Shown one piece after another: positions 1 to 8,239 of a stretch of 64,000 nt of DNA. A program made the position numbers and the translations under genes. The notes under the pieces were generated by a model, which was not told where the DNA came from, did not search any database, and was given only the letters and a program-made list of their open reading frames with translations. Every line of letters starts with the position of its first letter. Positions within the stretch are counted from its first letter, which is position 1. The DNA is from GCA-002050365 sp038235165 (GTDB taxonomy: Bacteria > Acidobacteriota > Blastocatellia > Pyrinomonadales > Pyrinomonadaceae), in the NCBI GenBank assembly GCA_038235165.1, contig JBBSUG010000012.1, forward strand, positions 65,023 to 129,022. Reading direction: 5' to 3'.

Positions 1-1819
1 TTTCAAACAAATACAAATCTGCATCATCGAAGACAAAATCTAGATATGTATTTAATAAATTTTCATTAAAACTTATTGGATAGGAATTTTTTTGGTCAAA
101 ATTCAAGTTATTATCTACTATATTATTGACTAAAAGTGTTTTTAGCGATTCATCCTTCTCACTTTCTAAAATATATTTATAGAAAATAACGAATAAAGAA
201 AGTGATTTGTTAGCTATTTTTAATGCCTCGTTTATTTTAATTAAGGCTTCTTCTATTTTAGAATCTCTGACAAGTATTTCTGCCTGATAGTACAAAGATA
301 ATGTTCTATATTCTATTAAATCCTCTTCTTCTAAATTTTGATCTTTATTATCGGCAATAAAGGTTGATTGATATAATTTATCAAGAATTTTTTTCGCCCT
401 TTCTCTATCGTCCAAGTTTATTGCTAGATTTAGAAGAGCATTGAAATAAGCACCAGTGTTCGTTTCTTTTTTCGTCCATTCCTCTAGTAGAGAAATACCA
501 TCTTCCCTCTTACCAGTAGCAAGTTTGCATACACCCAAATACAGTTTTGCATCGACAATATAGTTTTCCATTGAATATTCTTTAGCGAAATATTCAACTG
601 CATTATCAAAATCTAGTAGCCGATAATATGACATTCCCGAAAGGTAATTGGAGGTTTCGACATCAATTTTAGAAGAATCGGTGTTCATTAAAATATTGTC
701 GAATATTTCAATAGCGTCATTAAACTCTCTATTTTCATACTTCACAAATCCATTTGCGAGAGTAAAAATTTGTTCTTTATCCACGGATTTAATCCACTCT
801 TCAGACAAACTTTGTTCGATTATTCTGTTTTTGATTTTGGTTTCTTGGTTGAATTTAGAGTCAATGATTCCATACAAATATAATTTTCTTTTGATCTCAT
901 CACTTAGTTCAAAAGATTGTTTTTTGTTAATTTGGCTGATTGCCTTTCTAATTGGTTTATTTGTTTTTACAAGTTCACGGATGTGGTCAACAGGGGCTAA
1001 GTCAAAAGTTGTTAAATATTTTCTCTTTACAATATTCGCTAATAAATCTTTGTTAATTTCTTCACCGTTCAAGAAACAGGTTTCTATTTCAGAACATACG
1101 TCAAAAGTGATTCTTGGATTTCCTTTAGCCCAATTGAAAATTTCATCGGAAATTTCTTGAGGAATTTTTAATTTACTTTTTTCAATGAAATCATTATGTT
1201 CATCTTTTGTGAAATCATCTAAATAAATTTTGTCACCAATGTTGAACGGAGATTTATTTCGATCTCTAATCAGTTCTGTAGGTTCAACAACTCCAGAAAG
1301 AACATAAGTAAGTCGTTCAAATTCAGGAAAATTGGTTCGGGAAAAGTAATTGCTTCGGATTTGAGCGAAAATATTGTCCGAATAATCAACGCTTTTCAAA
1401 GCATCAATTTCATCTAATATTATTACAATATCGCCCTCAAACTTATTTAGAATGATTCTCAAACTTCTTGAATATTCGTTGTGTGGTTGTATATTATTAG
1501 CTCTTATTTTTTCAATTTCACCTTCTATAGATTCAAACAAACCTATGTTCGGCTCAATAATGTTATCAATAATATTTCTGTAGCAATCTCTTTCATTGTC
1601 AAAATGGTTTGATAAATCAACATACACAAATAGTCTATTTTCGTTTTCAAGAGTTCTTTTGGCATTGAAAAGCAAATTAGTTTTACCCATTTGCCGAGCA
1701 ACAAGAACATATCCCGGACGCTGCATATCATCAATTATTCCCTTTAGTTGACTGTCAGCGTTTCTATTGACATATAGAAGCTCCGGTATTGTTGTGTATT
1801 TTTTTAAAGTCTTTTCCAT
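1..1819 (-). CDS. AAA NTPase with TPR-like C-terminal part (partial, runs off left edge)
   Basis: An open frame runs without stops from an ATG at 1819-1817 to the window edge, at least 606 residues. The N-terminal part has a Y-V-N-R-N-A-D motif near residue 16, a P-loop R-Q-M-G-K-T-N near 41 and a Walker B V-I-I-L-D-E-I-D near 140, the pattern of the AAA_35/STAND-like NTPases. The rest is rich in helix-forming segments with tetratricopeptide-like spacing (for example the stretch with Y-F-A-K-E-Y), suggesting a sensor or scaffold. The start overlaps the upstream gene's stop by one base (TAATG), so the two are surely co-translated. Composition is much more AT-rich than from 3240 onward. Function is inferred: probably the partner of the nuclease-NTPase in a defence system. 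The true C-terminus is outside the window. Confidence 0.75.
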   Translation of the reverse strand, partial: MEKTLKKYTTIPELLYVNRNADSQLKGIIDDMQRPGYVLVARQMGKTNLLFNAKRTLENENRLFVYVDLSNHFDNERDCYRNIIDNIIEPNIGLFESIEGEIEKIRANNIQPHNEYSRSLRIILNKFEGDIVIILDEIDALKSVDYSDNIFAQIRSNYFSRTNFPEFERLTYVLSGVVEPTELIRDRNKSPFNIGDKIYLDDFTKDEHNDFIEKSKLKIPQEISDEIFNWAKGNPRITFDVCSEIETCFLNGEEINKDLLANIVKRKYLTTFDLAPVDHIRELVKTNKPIRKAISQINKKQSFELSDEIKRKLYLYGIIDSKFNQETKIKNRIIEQSLSEEWIKSVDKEQIFTLANGFVKYENREFNDAIEIFDNILMNTDSSKIDVETSNYLSGMSYYRLLDFDNAVEYFAKEYSMENYIVDAKLYLGVCKLATGKREDGISLLEEWTKKETNTGAYFNALLNLAINLDDRERAKKILDKLYQSTFIADNKDQNLEEEDLIEYRTLSLYYQAEILVRDSKIEEALIKINEALKIANKSLSLFVIFYKYILESEKDESLKTLLVNNIVDNNLNFDQKNSYPISFNENLLNTYLDFVFDDADLYLFE

Positions 1820-3129
1820 TAATTAACTAATTCAGATTCAACTGTTTTAATTGACTGCTCAACTGCAATAACATTTAAATTATTTGACGCAACAATTTTT
1901 CTAAAAATAGATTTCAATATCCTTGGTGAATTTTGCGAAGATTCTAGTATTCTAGTTTTGGATTCTGACAAATTCAAATTTAGTGATTTCGATAAAATTT
2001 CAAAAAGGTTTTCAATTTCAACTGACCAATTGTTACAATTTAGATACTGAAAATGTTCACCTGCCTTTGATTTGTTTTCGATAATTTCTTTCGGATTTGA
2101 AATCGTAGATACAACAAATTTTAATTCCTCTGATTCTGTGGCTGAGTTATTGAAATGAGTAACAAGTTTAACCAAATCATTTGCAATTTCTTTCAAAACG
2201 CATTCTTCTTTGACTGAAAGTTCATCAATTGTAATTACTATTTTCTTTCCGACTTTGCACAGAATTTGGGTAACTTGTTTGATTTTATTGTCGTTGGTTT
2301 GACGCTCGATATTGAACTTGCCTTCAATTTTGCATAAAATTTCTTCTAGTACATCTGATGAAGATTTTATGTCAACAGGGCTTAAGTCGCAGGAACAATA
2401 TTCTAGATCACTGATTAACAAATTTCTGTTTACTAAAGTCGTTTTGCCAACTCCAGAATATCCAAATACCCATAGATTATTCAATTTTAATGAATTAACA
2501 AAATCTTTATCTATTTGCCTCTCTAAATAATAAGGCTCGCATATTTTCGTGTAATTATTGAATAGAACAACTTTGGGAGAAGATTCTTCAGGCAATGCTA
2601 AAGGTTTTGAAACTACTGCCTTATGAATTTCATCAATTTTTACAGAATCCTCAATTTTAAAAACTTGGTTATATAAATTCTGTTCTTTGAATAAGTCAAT
2701 CAATTCACTGCCATTTTTTAATTTAATGAAGGTGTCTGATTTTTTGTATTCATCTGTTTTTTTCTTCTTCCATTTGAACCACCAAGAATTTTCTTCAATA
2801 TCAATAATTCTCGGAATACATAGAATCCACTCTTTTAATTCATAATTATCAGAAGTTGCGGCTGTCTTGAATGAACTTCTGATCTGATCTTTTTGACTAT
2901 TGTCAAATGTGTCAAGAAAGAATTTGCATTGAATTACCGTGATAGGTTCAACGCCCAATTCTCCGATAAATACATCAATGCCATCATCACCTTTTTTAAC
3001 AGCAACTTGGCTCACGGATTTATCAGAATAGATTTTTCTAAATAATGTCTCACAAGCTATTTCAAAGGCTTCTCTTGCGCCTGCGATGTTACCGTTTAAG
3101 GATTTGAAGTCAGTCCAATCTCTGTTCAT
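1819..3129 (-). CDS. Restriction-endonuclease-like domain fused to P-loop NTPase
   Basis: 436 residues. The N-terminal 100 residues look like a PD-(D/E)XK nuclease fold of the Mrr type: a helix with E23, then G-D-D-G-I-D (D52) followed by V-I-Q-C-K (Q67, K69). A second domain begins near residue 195 with a Y-Y-L-E-R-Q-I-D motif, Walker A G-Y-S-G-V-G-K-T at 223-230 and Walker B I-V-I-T-I-D-E-L near 297-304. Nuclease-plus-NTPase architecture is common in anti-phage STAND proteins, but no C-terminal repeat sensor is present here; that part may be supplied by the overlapping downstream gene. AT-rich, unlike its gltX neighbour. Function in phage defence is inference; the nuclease motif and P-loop are seen. 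Confidence 0.75.
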   Translation of the reverse strand: MNRDWTDFKSLNGNIAGAREAFEIACETLFRKIYSDKSVSQVAVKKGDDGIDVFIGELGVEPITVIQCKFFLDTFDNSQKDQIRSSFKTAATSDNYELKEWILCIPRIIDIEENSWWFKWKKKKTDEYKKSDTFIKLKNGSELIDLFKEQNLYNQVFKIEDSVKIDEIHKAVVSKPLALPEESSPKVVLFNNYTKICEPYYLERQIDKDFVNSLKLNNLWVFGYSGVGKTTLVNRNLLISDLEYCSCDLSPVDIKSSSDVLEEILCKIEGKFNIERQTNDNKIKQVTQILCKVGKKIVITIDELSVKEECVLKEIANDLVKLVTHFNNSATESEELKFVVSTISNPKEIIENKSKAGEHFQYLNCNNWSVEIENLFEILSKSLNLNLSESKTRILESSQNSPRILKSIFRKIVASNNLNVIAVEQSIKTVESELVN

Positions 3130-3239
3130 TTATGTAAGAATTAATATAATCTTGAGTGTTGAAGAAGTTGTTTATCTTCATAGAAATTTTACCAAAAATA
3201 GATCTCCCTTGATAATGAATTATAAAAGATATTGATAAT

Positions 3240-4733
3240 TTATAAATTCCAACCAATCTGACTTTTCAGACGCATCACTGATTTTTCTTTGCCCAAAGTT
3301 TCAAAAATCGCCAACATCGAAGGTCCGACGGCTAAACCTGTTAAAAGGGTTCGCGCGCCGTTCATAATTACGCCGAGTTTTGCGCCTTTTTCTTCGGTGA
3401 AATCTTTGACGACCGCTTCGATTTCGTCGTGCGTGAAACTTTCCATCGGTTCAAATTTTTCCGCGAGTTCGGGCAGCCATTTTTGCAGATCGGGAAATTT
3501 CTTTAAGTTTTTCTGCACGGCTTTTTCGTCGAAGTCGAAATCTTCGCTGAAATAAGCGCGTCCCTGCGTCGAGAAATCTTTCAGCGTGAAAAATCTTTCG
3601 CGGATCAAATCAACGGTTTTTTCAAACCACGCTTTATCGTCGTCTTCGTATTCGTCGCGCCAGAGTTTGGCGGATTTTAATTCGGCTTTGACCGACGGCA
3701 GCAATTTTTCGAGCGGTTCGGCGCGGATATATTCGGCGTTCATCCAAATTGCTTTGTCGTCCGTCCAATGTTTTGCGCTCGTCGGGTCAAAATTAAACGT
3801 CGCGTTCGATTTGTGAATTCGGTCGAGCGAAAATTTTTCAATCAATTCGTCGAGCTTGTAAATTTCCTGTTCTTCGCCCGCCGACCAGCCCAAAAGCGCG
3901 AGAAAATTGCGAAATGCTTCGGGCAGAAACCCGGCATCGCGGTAAGTCGTCATCGAAACGATTTCGCCGTGAATTCTCTTTGAAAGTTTTTTGCCGCCCG
4001 GAGCTAAAATCAACGGCAAATGTGCGAAACGCGGCGGTTTTTCGCCCAGAGCTTCGTAAATCAAAATCTGTTTGTGCGTGTTCGTCAAATGATCCTGACC
4101 GCGTATGACATCGGTGATTTCCATTTCGATGTCGTCACAAACGACCGCCAAGTTATACAGCGGATGACCGTCCGAGCGCAACAAAACAAGGTCTTCCGTT
4201 TCGCTGTAATCGCGTTCGTTCAAACCGTAAACCGCGTCTTCAAAACTCGTTTTTCCGCTTTCGGCGACTTTTAAACGAATCGCAAACGGTTCGCCTTTTG
4301 CGGCGCGTTCGTCCGATTCTGCTTTCGACAAATCGCGGTATTCATTGTCGCGCATTGATTTTTCGCCTTGATTTTGACGCGCTTTCTCGGCAATCGAATC
4401 TTTAATATTTTTATCGGTCGGCTCGGCTTTCGGCGTGAAATCACGATACGCTTTGCCTTCTTCCAACAATTTCAAAGCGGCGGCGCGGTGTTTGTCGGCG
4501 TTGTTTGATTGGAAAACGATTTCTTCGTCCGGCGCGAAACCGAGCCATTTTAAGCCTTCCAAAATTGACTGCAAAGATTCTTCGGTCGAACGCTGCCGGT
4601 CGGTATCTTCGACGCGCAGCAGAAATTTTCCGCCTGTGTGTCGGGCGTAAAGATAATTAAAAAGCGCGGTTCTCGCCGAACCGATGTGCAAATATCCGGT
4701 CGGACTCGGGGCAAATCTAACTCTTGTCGTCAT
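3240..4733 (-). CDS. gltX: Glutamyl-tRNA synthetase
   Basis: 497 residues, normal length for a bacterial class I glutamyl-tRNA synthetase. It charges tRNA-Glu (or also tRNA-Gln in non-discriminating forms) with glutamate in the cytoplasm. The N-terminus R-F-A-P-S-P-T-G-Y-L-H-I-G-S carries the HIGH-type ATP motif, and K-L-S-K-R near residue 253 is the KMSKS-type loop; the C-terminal half is the helical anticodon-binding region. It is the last gene of a tight minus-strand group: the DinB-like stop lies 3 bases before its ATG. No glutaminyl-tRNA synthetase or GatCAB gene is visible in the window, so discrimination cannot be judged. Confidence 0.97.
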   Translation of the reverse strand: MTTRVRFAPSPTGYLHIGSARTALFNYLYARHTGGKFLLRVEDTDRQRSTEESLQSILEGLKWLGFAPDEEIVFQSNNADKHRAAALKLLEEGKAYRDFTPKAEPTDKNIKDSIAEKARQNQGEKSMRDNEYRDLSKAESDERAAKGEPFAIRLKVAESGKTSFEDAVYGLNERDYSETEDLVLLRSDGHPLYNLAVVCDDIEMEITDVIRGQDHLTNTHKQILIYEALGEKPPRFAHLPLILAPGGKKLSKRIHGEIVSMTTYRDAGFLPEAFRNFLALLGWSAGEEQEIYKLDELIEKFSLDRIHKSNATFNFDPTSAKHWTDDKAIWMNAEYIRAEPLEKLLPSVKAELKSAKLWRDEYEDDDKAWFEKTVDLIRERFFTLKDFSTQGRAYFSEDFDFDEKAVQKNLKKFPDLQKWLPELAEKFEPMESFTHDEIEAVVKDFTEEKGAKLGVIMNGARTLLTGLAVGPSMLAIFETLGKEKSVMRLKSQIGWNL

Positions 4734-4736
4734 AAA

Positions 4737-5207
4737 TTAATTCCAGTCTTTTTTCAAAAGTAATTCTTCGATGCGGTAAATATGTACGTAATCGTGCAGA
4801 GATAAATGGCGAAACATAATAAAAACCGAATAGTGAGCGTATTCTTCGTGGTTCGCTGTGCGCTGCCATTGTTCGGGCGAAAGCTGTTTTAACTTTTCGG
4901 TAATCTTTTTCCGATCATCGGCAAACTTTTTCAAAGCCGCGTCTAAATCCGTGTTTATCAAAACGTCGGGCGCGTCGTCAACATCGGGAAAATACGGCTT
5001 GATCGTCGGATTTTCCTGATTCAACATTAAATCCAGACGCTCGAAAAACATCGGGTGAACTTCTGCCAGATGACAGGCGTGTTCGTGAGCCGACCATTTT
5101 TCGGGTTGCGGACGCTTTTTGCGATATTCTTCGGGAATTTCGCGGACGATTTCCAGAATCGCGGGCGCGTTTTCCAAATTTTCTAAAACTGCTTTGATAT
5201 TTTTCAT
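4737..5207 (-). CDS. DinB-like metal-dependent protein
   Basis: 156 residues, the usual size of the DinB/YfiT four-helix superfamily. Histidines in the order seen in that family are present: W-S-A-H-E-H-A-C-H-L-A-E-V-H around residues 38-51 and R-H-L-S-L-H-D-Y-V-H-I-Y-R-I near 132-145; these would bind a divalent metal. Family members act as thiol transferases or hydrolases of mostly unknown substrate, and the substrate here cannot be named. Its ATG overlaps the stop of the YetF-like gene by four bases and gltX follows after 3 bases, so all three are co-transcribed. Confidence 0.8.
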   Translation of the reverse strand: MKNIKAVLENLENAPAILEIVREIPEEYRKKRPQPEKWSAHEHACHLAEVHPMFFERLDLMLNQENPTIKPYFPDVDDAPDVLINTDLDAALKKFADDRKKITEKLKQLSPEQWQRTANHEEYAHYSVFIMFRHLSLHDYVHIYRIEELLLKKDWN

Positions 5208-5815
5208 ATTGCTTTTTTCAGCTCACCGATCTGATTTGCTAACTCTTCTAATTTTTCTAAAACGTCTTTCTTGAATTTATTATCGCCGATATTGTCTTTG
5301 CCTTCGACGAGAAAAGTTCCGTTCGGATCAAGAATACATTTTTCCACATCTTCAACGCCCGAAAAACCTTCTTCGTGCGCGATTACATCTAAATCTTCTT
5401 TAGTCAAAAGTTCGCTTTTGATGGCTTTTTCGTTCACTTTTCCGTTTTCGATCAGAGTGCGCGGCGACCCTTCGATGAACGTTTCCGCCGCTTTACTTCT
5501 GAATTTTAAATGCGCCAACATCCAATTGATGCCAAGCAAAGCGGTCGCGCCGACGATGCCGCCGGAAAGAGATGTGTCGTCGCCGATAATCGCGTTCTGC
5601 ACGGTATTTGAGAGCGAAAGCAGCACGACGAGATCAATCGGATTGAGTTGCGCGAGTTCGCGTTTACCGAATAATCGAAAGAAAAAAACGAGCGCGACAT
5701 AGACCAGAATCGGGCGCACAATTTTTTCCATCCACGTAACTTTTTCGTGGTCGAGAAAAAACATATTCGTCCACGCCGAACCTTCAAACATCGCCAGATG
5801 AACTTCAATGAACAT
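5204..5815 (-). CDS. DUF421 / YetF-like membrane protein
   Basis: 203 residues. The first third has three hydrophobic membrane segments (around residues 33-50, 62-80 and 85-103); the rest is a soluble cytoplasmic domain with the P-R-T-L-I-E-N-G-K pattern and the L-T-K-E-D-L segment characteristic of DUF421. Bacillus YetF relatives are membrane proteins of uncertain role linked to spore or envelope properties. The last 25 residues form a short coiled-coil-like helix. A good Shine-Dalgarno (AAGAGG) lies before the ATG at 5815. It is the first gene of the yetF-like/dinB-like/gltX unit. Confidence 0.85.
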   Translation of the reverse strand: MFIEVHLAMFEGSAWTNMFFLDHEKVTWMEKIVRPILVYVALVFFFRLFGKRELAQLNPIDLVVLLSLSNTVQNAIIGDDTSLSGGIVGATALLGINWMLAHLKFRSKAAETFIEGSPRTLIENGKVNEKAIKSELLTKEDLDVIAHEEGFSGVEDVEKCILDPNGTFLVEGKDNIGDNKFKKDVLEKLEELANQIGELKKAI

Positions 5816-5883
5816 TTTGGAAACCTCTTAAAATTAAAATATAAAATCCTGAAAGAGTTTATTCCTAAAAAATAAAATTCAAA

Positions 5884-5915
5884 AGGCTATTTCAGTCAAA
5901 AAACCGAAATAGCCT
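5884..5915 (-). terminator. Rho-independent terminator after tRNA-Ser
   Basis: A perfect 10-bp stem (AGGCTATTTC with GAAATAGCCT) around a 12-base loop, followed on the minus strand by TTTT and a T-rich tract. It lies 11 bases past the encoded CCA of the tRNA. Confidence 0.8.
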
Positions 5916-5926
5916 CAAAAAAATTA

Positions 5927-6017
5927 TGGCGGAGATGACAGGATTCGAACCTGTGGAGGACTTTTGATCCTCAACAATTTAGCAAACTGCCGCTTTCAGC
6001 CACTCAGCCACATCTCC
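5927..6017 (-). tRNA. tRNA-Ser (anticodon GCU)
   Basis: Cloverleaf read from the minus strand: acceptor GGAGATG pairs with CATCTCC, discriminator G, CCA encoded. The anticodon loop is TTGCTAA, giving GCU, with a 5-bp stem containing two G-U pairs. A long variable arm (GAGGATC...GTCCTC) marks a class II serine tRNA, and the T-arm GGTTCGAATCC is canonical. It reads AGC/AGT codons. Confidence 0.96.
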
Positions 6018-6045
6018 GTTTTACTTTAATTAAAAAGCAAATTTA

Positions 6046-6073
6046 ATTTTAACGAAAGAGCAAACTTTGTCAA
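6046..6073 (-). promoter_or_regulatory. Sigma-70 promoter of tRNA-Ser
   Basis: On the minus strand TTGACA (6073-6068), a 16-base spacer and TAAAAT (6051-6046), placing the start about 22 bases before the tRNA 5' end. Confidence 0.6.
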
Positions 6074-6248
6074 GTTTCGCGCATCATAAAGGTCAAAGTT
6101 TCCGTGTCCGCGCTTGACAGATTTGATTTTTGGACAGAAAATGTCAATCGTGCGCGTATCAGATTTTGTAAGTTATCAACCGTAAAATTCAGCACTCCGC
6201 AATTAGCTTCTCCCGGAAACGACGTTGATTGGAGGTCGCATTTTTAGG

Positions 6249-7997
6249 ATGTTTTTTTCATTTCTACTGACAAAAAAAATAGCTAAATCATTTTTAGTTT
6301 TATTTTCCGTCTTTTTTGCGGCTTTTATTTTTGTGTCTGAAATGCGCGCCGCAGTCATCATTGAAGAAAGAGGAAATCTCGGCATAATCAAAGGAATTGT
6401 CCGCGACGGGACAGGCAGTCCAATATCGAATGCTTACGTTTCAATTTTTCGGATCGGCACATCAACTCTTCTAAAACAGGTGCGTTCAGCGGCGGACGGA
6501 AGTTTTTTGGCGAAAATCATTCCCGGAACCTACACGGTTTTGGCTGTCGCCGAGGGATTTAATCCGATGACGATTTCCGAAGTCGAAGTCAATCGGTCGG
6601 CGGAATTAAACTATAAATTTAAGTTGGAGCGTTCCGGCAGCGGCAATACACTGCCCGAAAAACGCACTGACCGCAACAGTTCAAAATACTTGATTCGAGC
6701 CGCACAACTGCGCCGCTCGATTTATCAGGCGCAGGAAGGCAATGAGCCTGTGACTGCTGAAAATCTCCCTGCCGAAGAAGAAGATGAAGCGACCGGCGAC
6801 AATGACGGCGGCGATCTGAAAGGTCAAACGGTTATTGAAACATATTTTGCCAATGCCGGCGGCGAAACATACACGGGCATCAATTTCGCCCGGCTTCAGC
6901 CTATAAACGAAAATACGGAAATCGTCTTCGCTGGACAAACCGGCACCGGTCAATCTGCTCCGCAGCGATTTGAAGCAAAAGTAAAAACTAGACTCAATGA
7001 AAATCATCAGCTTCGTTTGAACGGTGCGCTGGCGAAATTTGGCGGTTTCAAAACGGGTGAAAAGGGAAAACCGGTCGGACAGCTTTCAATTCAGGCAATT
7101 GATGAGTGGAAAGTCCGCGAAGGCGTGATTTTCGTGTTCGGAGTAGATTATTCACGTTTTCTCGGCGGCAGCGACGATTTTTCACTGACTCCGCGTCTCG
7201 GTTTGCAGTATGATTTAAATTCTAAAACCCGTTTTCGCACTGCTTACACGACTCAGACCGAAGAAAAAAACTGGCAGCAGGCGATTGATCTTGAAGAGAC
7301 GCAGGTGCTTTTCCGCGAACCCGTCTCCGTGCAGGACCTCGCCGTTGAAAACGGCAAGTCTAAACTAAATAAATCCAGTCGGCTGGAGTTTGGGGTCGAG
7401 CGTATTTTAAGCAATAAATCGAGCATTGAAACGAATGTTTTTTTGGACACGACGGTCGGGCGCGGAGTCGGTTTAACGAATATTCCGTTTGACGCGCTGA
7501 ACGACGAGGCTTTCAGCCGGTTTGTCGGCAATCAACAGGGTAAATCGCAGGGTGCCAGAGTAGTTTACACGCGCCGTTTGAGCAAAAATTTCAGCACTTC
7601 GGCAGGGTATGCTATCGGCAGCGGGCAAAAACTTTCCGGTAATGGTATTTCCAATCCTGCCGGTTTGTTTGAAAACGACTTTTTCCAAACGGTCGTCGGA
7701 CAGTTCGACGCTAATTTCAAAACGGGAACGCAAATCAAAACAATTTTTCGTCTATCACCTCAGGCAACTGTTTTTGCGATTGACCCGTTTCAGGGCAGAT
7801 TAGCGATTTATGATCCGAGTTTGAGTATTTTAGTTACGCAGACTCTGCCGAGTTGGGGTCTGCCGATTCGCGCCGAAGCATTGATTGACGCGAGAAATTT
7901 ATTCGACGTTCAAACCAACGCCCCCGGTGAAGACGGCACACTGCAATTAAATTTGCAGCGGCGAACGGTGCGCGGCGGAATTTTGGTTAGATTCTGA
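6249..7997 (+). CDS. Outer-membrane beta-barrel protein with carboxypeptidase-regulatory-like N-domain
   Basis: About 582 residues from the ATG at 6249, which is preceded by GGAGG at 6231-6235; an upstream in-frame TTG at 6225 would overlap that ribosome site. A Lys-rich start and long hydrophobic segment form a signal peptide. Residues about 45-120 are a CarboxypepD_reg-like beta-sandwich (I-K-G-I-V-R-D-G-T-G-S-P-I-S-N-A-Y-V), as in the plug-side extensions of acidobacterial TonB-dependent-like proteins. After an acidic linker the C-terminal ~380 residues show the alternating pattern of outer-membrane strands and end in R-G-G-I-L-V-R-F, a C-terminal Phe signature for barrel insertion. No clear plug domain or TonB box is visible, so the transport role is uncertain. 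It stands alone with its own terminator. Confidence 0.75.
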   Translation: MFFSFLLTKKIAKSFLVLFSVFFAAFIFVSEMRAAVIIEERGNLGIIKGIVRDGTGSPISNAYVSIFRIGTSTLLKQVRSAADGSFLAKIIPGTYTVLAVAEGFNPMTISEVEVNRSAELNYKFKLERSGSGNTLPEKRTDRNSSKYLIRAAQLRRSIYQAQEGNEPVTAENLPAEEEDEATGDNDGGDLKGQTVIETYFANAGGETYTGINFARLQPINENTEIVFAGQTGTGQSAPQRFEAKVKTRLNENHQLRLNGALAKFGGFKTGEKGKPVGQLSIQAIDEWKVREGVIFVFGVDYSRFLGGSDDFSLTPRLGLQYDLNSKTRFRTAYTTQTEEKNWQQAIDLEETQVLFREPVSVQDLAVENGKSKLNKSSRLEFGVERILSNKSSIETNVFLDTTVGRGVGLTNIPFDALNDEAFSRFVGNQQGKSQGARVVYTRRLSKNFSTSAGYAIGSGQKLSGNGISNPAGLFENDFFQTVVGQFDANFKTGTQIKTIFRLSPQATVFAIDPFQGRLAIYDPSLSILVTQTLPSWGLPIRAEALIDARNLFDVQTNAPGEDGTLQLNLQRRTVRGGILVRF

Positions 7998-8022
7998 AAT
8001 TATATCGCTGAAGCCGGTAACT

Positions 8023-8060
8023 AAACAGGTGCGTCGAAAATGACTTCGATGCACCTGTTT
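8023..8060 (+). terminator. Rho-independent terminator
   Basis: Stem AAACAGGTGCGTCGAA with TTCGATGCACCTGTTT (one mismatch), 6-base loop, then TTTTTATTTTTTTT. It lies 25 bases after the barrel gene's stop. Confidence 0.85.
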
Positions 8061-8239
8061 TTTTATTTTTTTTCCAAAATCTTGGATATTCAGCGAAAAA
8101 GTGAATGAAAGCTCCGGTAGTTTGTCGTCTGTCAAAACATTTACGCCTGTGTTTTGCCTAATACTCGACAAAATGAGTGTCAATAAATACTGGAACGTCT
8201 CTTGCCTCTGAAAAAGTTGGCGAAGTATGCCTCGACGTA

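Noticed and set aside
648..1160. 170-codon plus-strand open frame
   Set aside because: It is the antisense of the AAA-TPR gene, which has a P-loop, Walker B and a one-base overlap with its partner; the plus frame has no such support.
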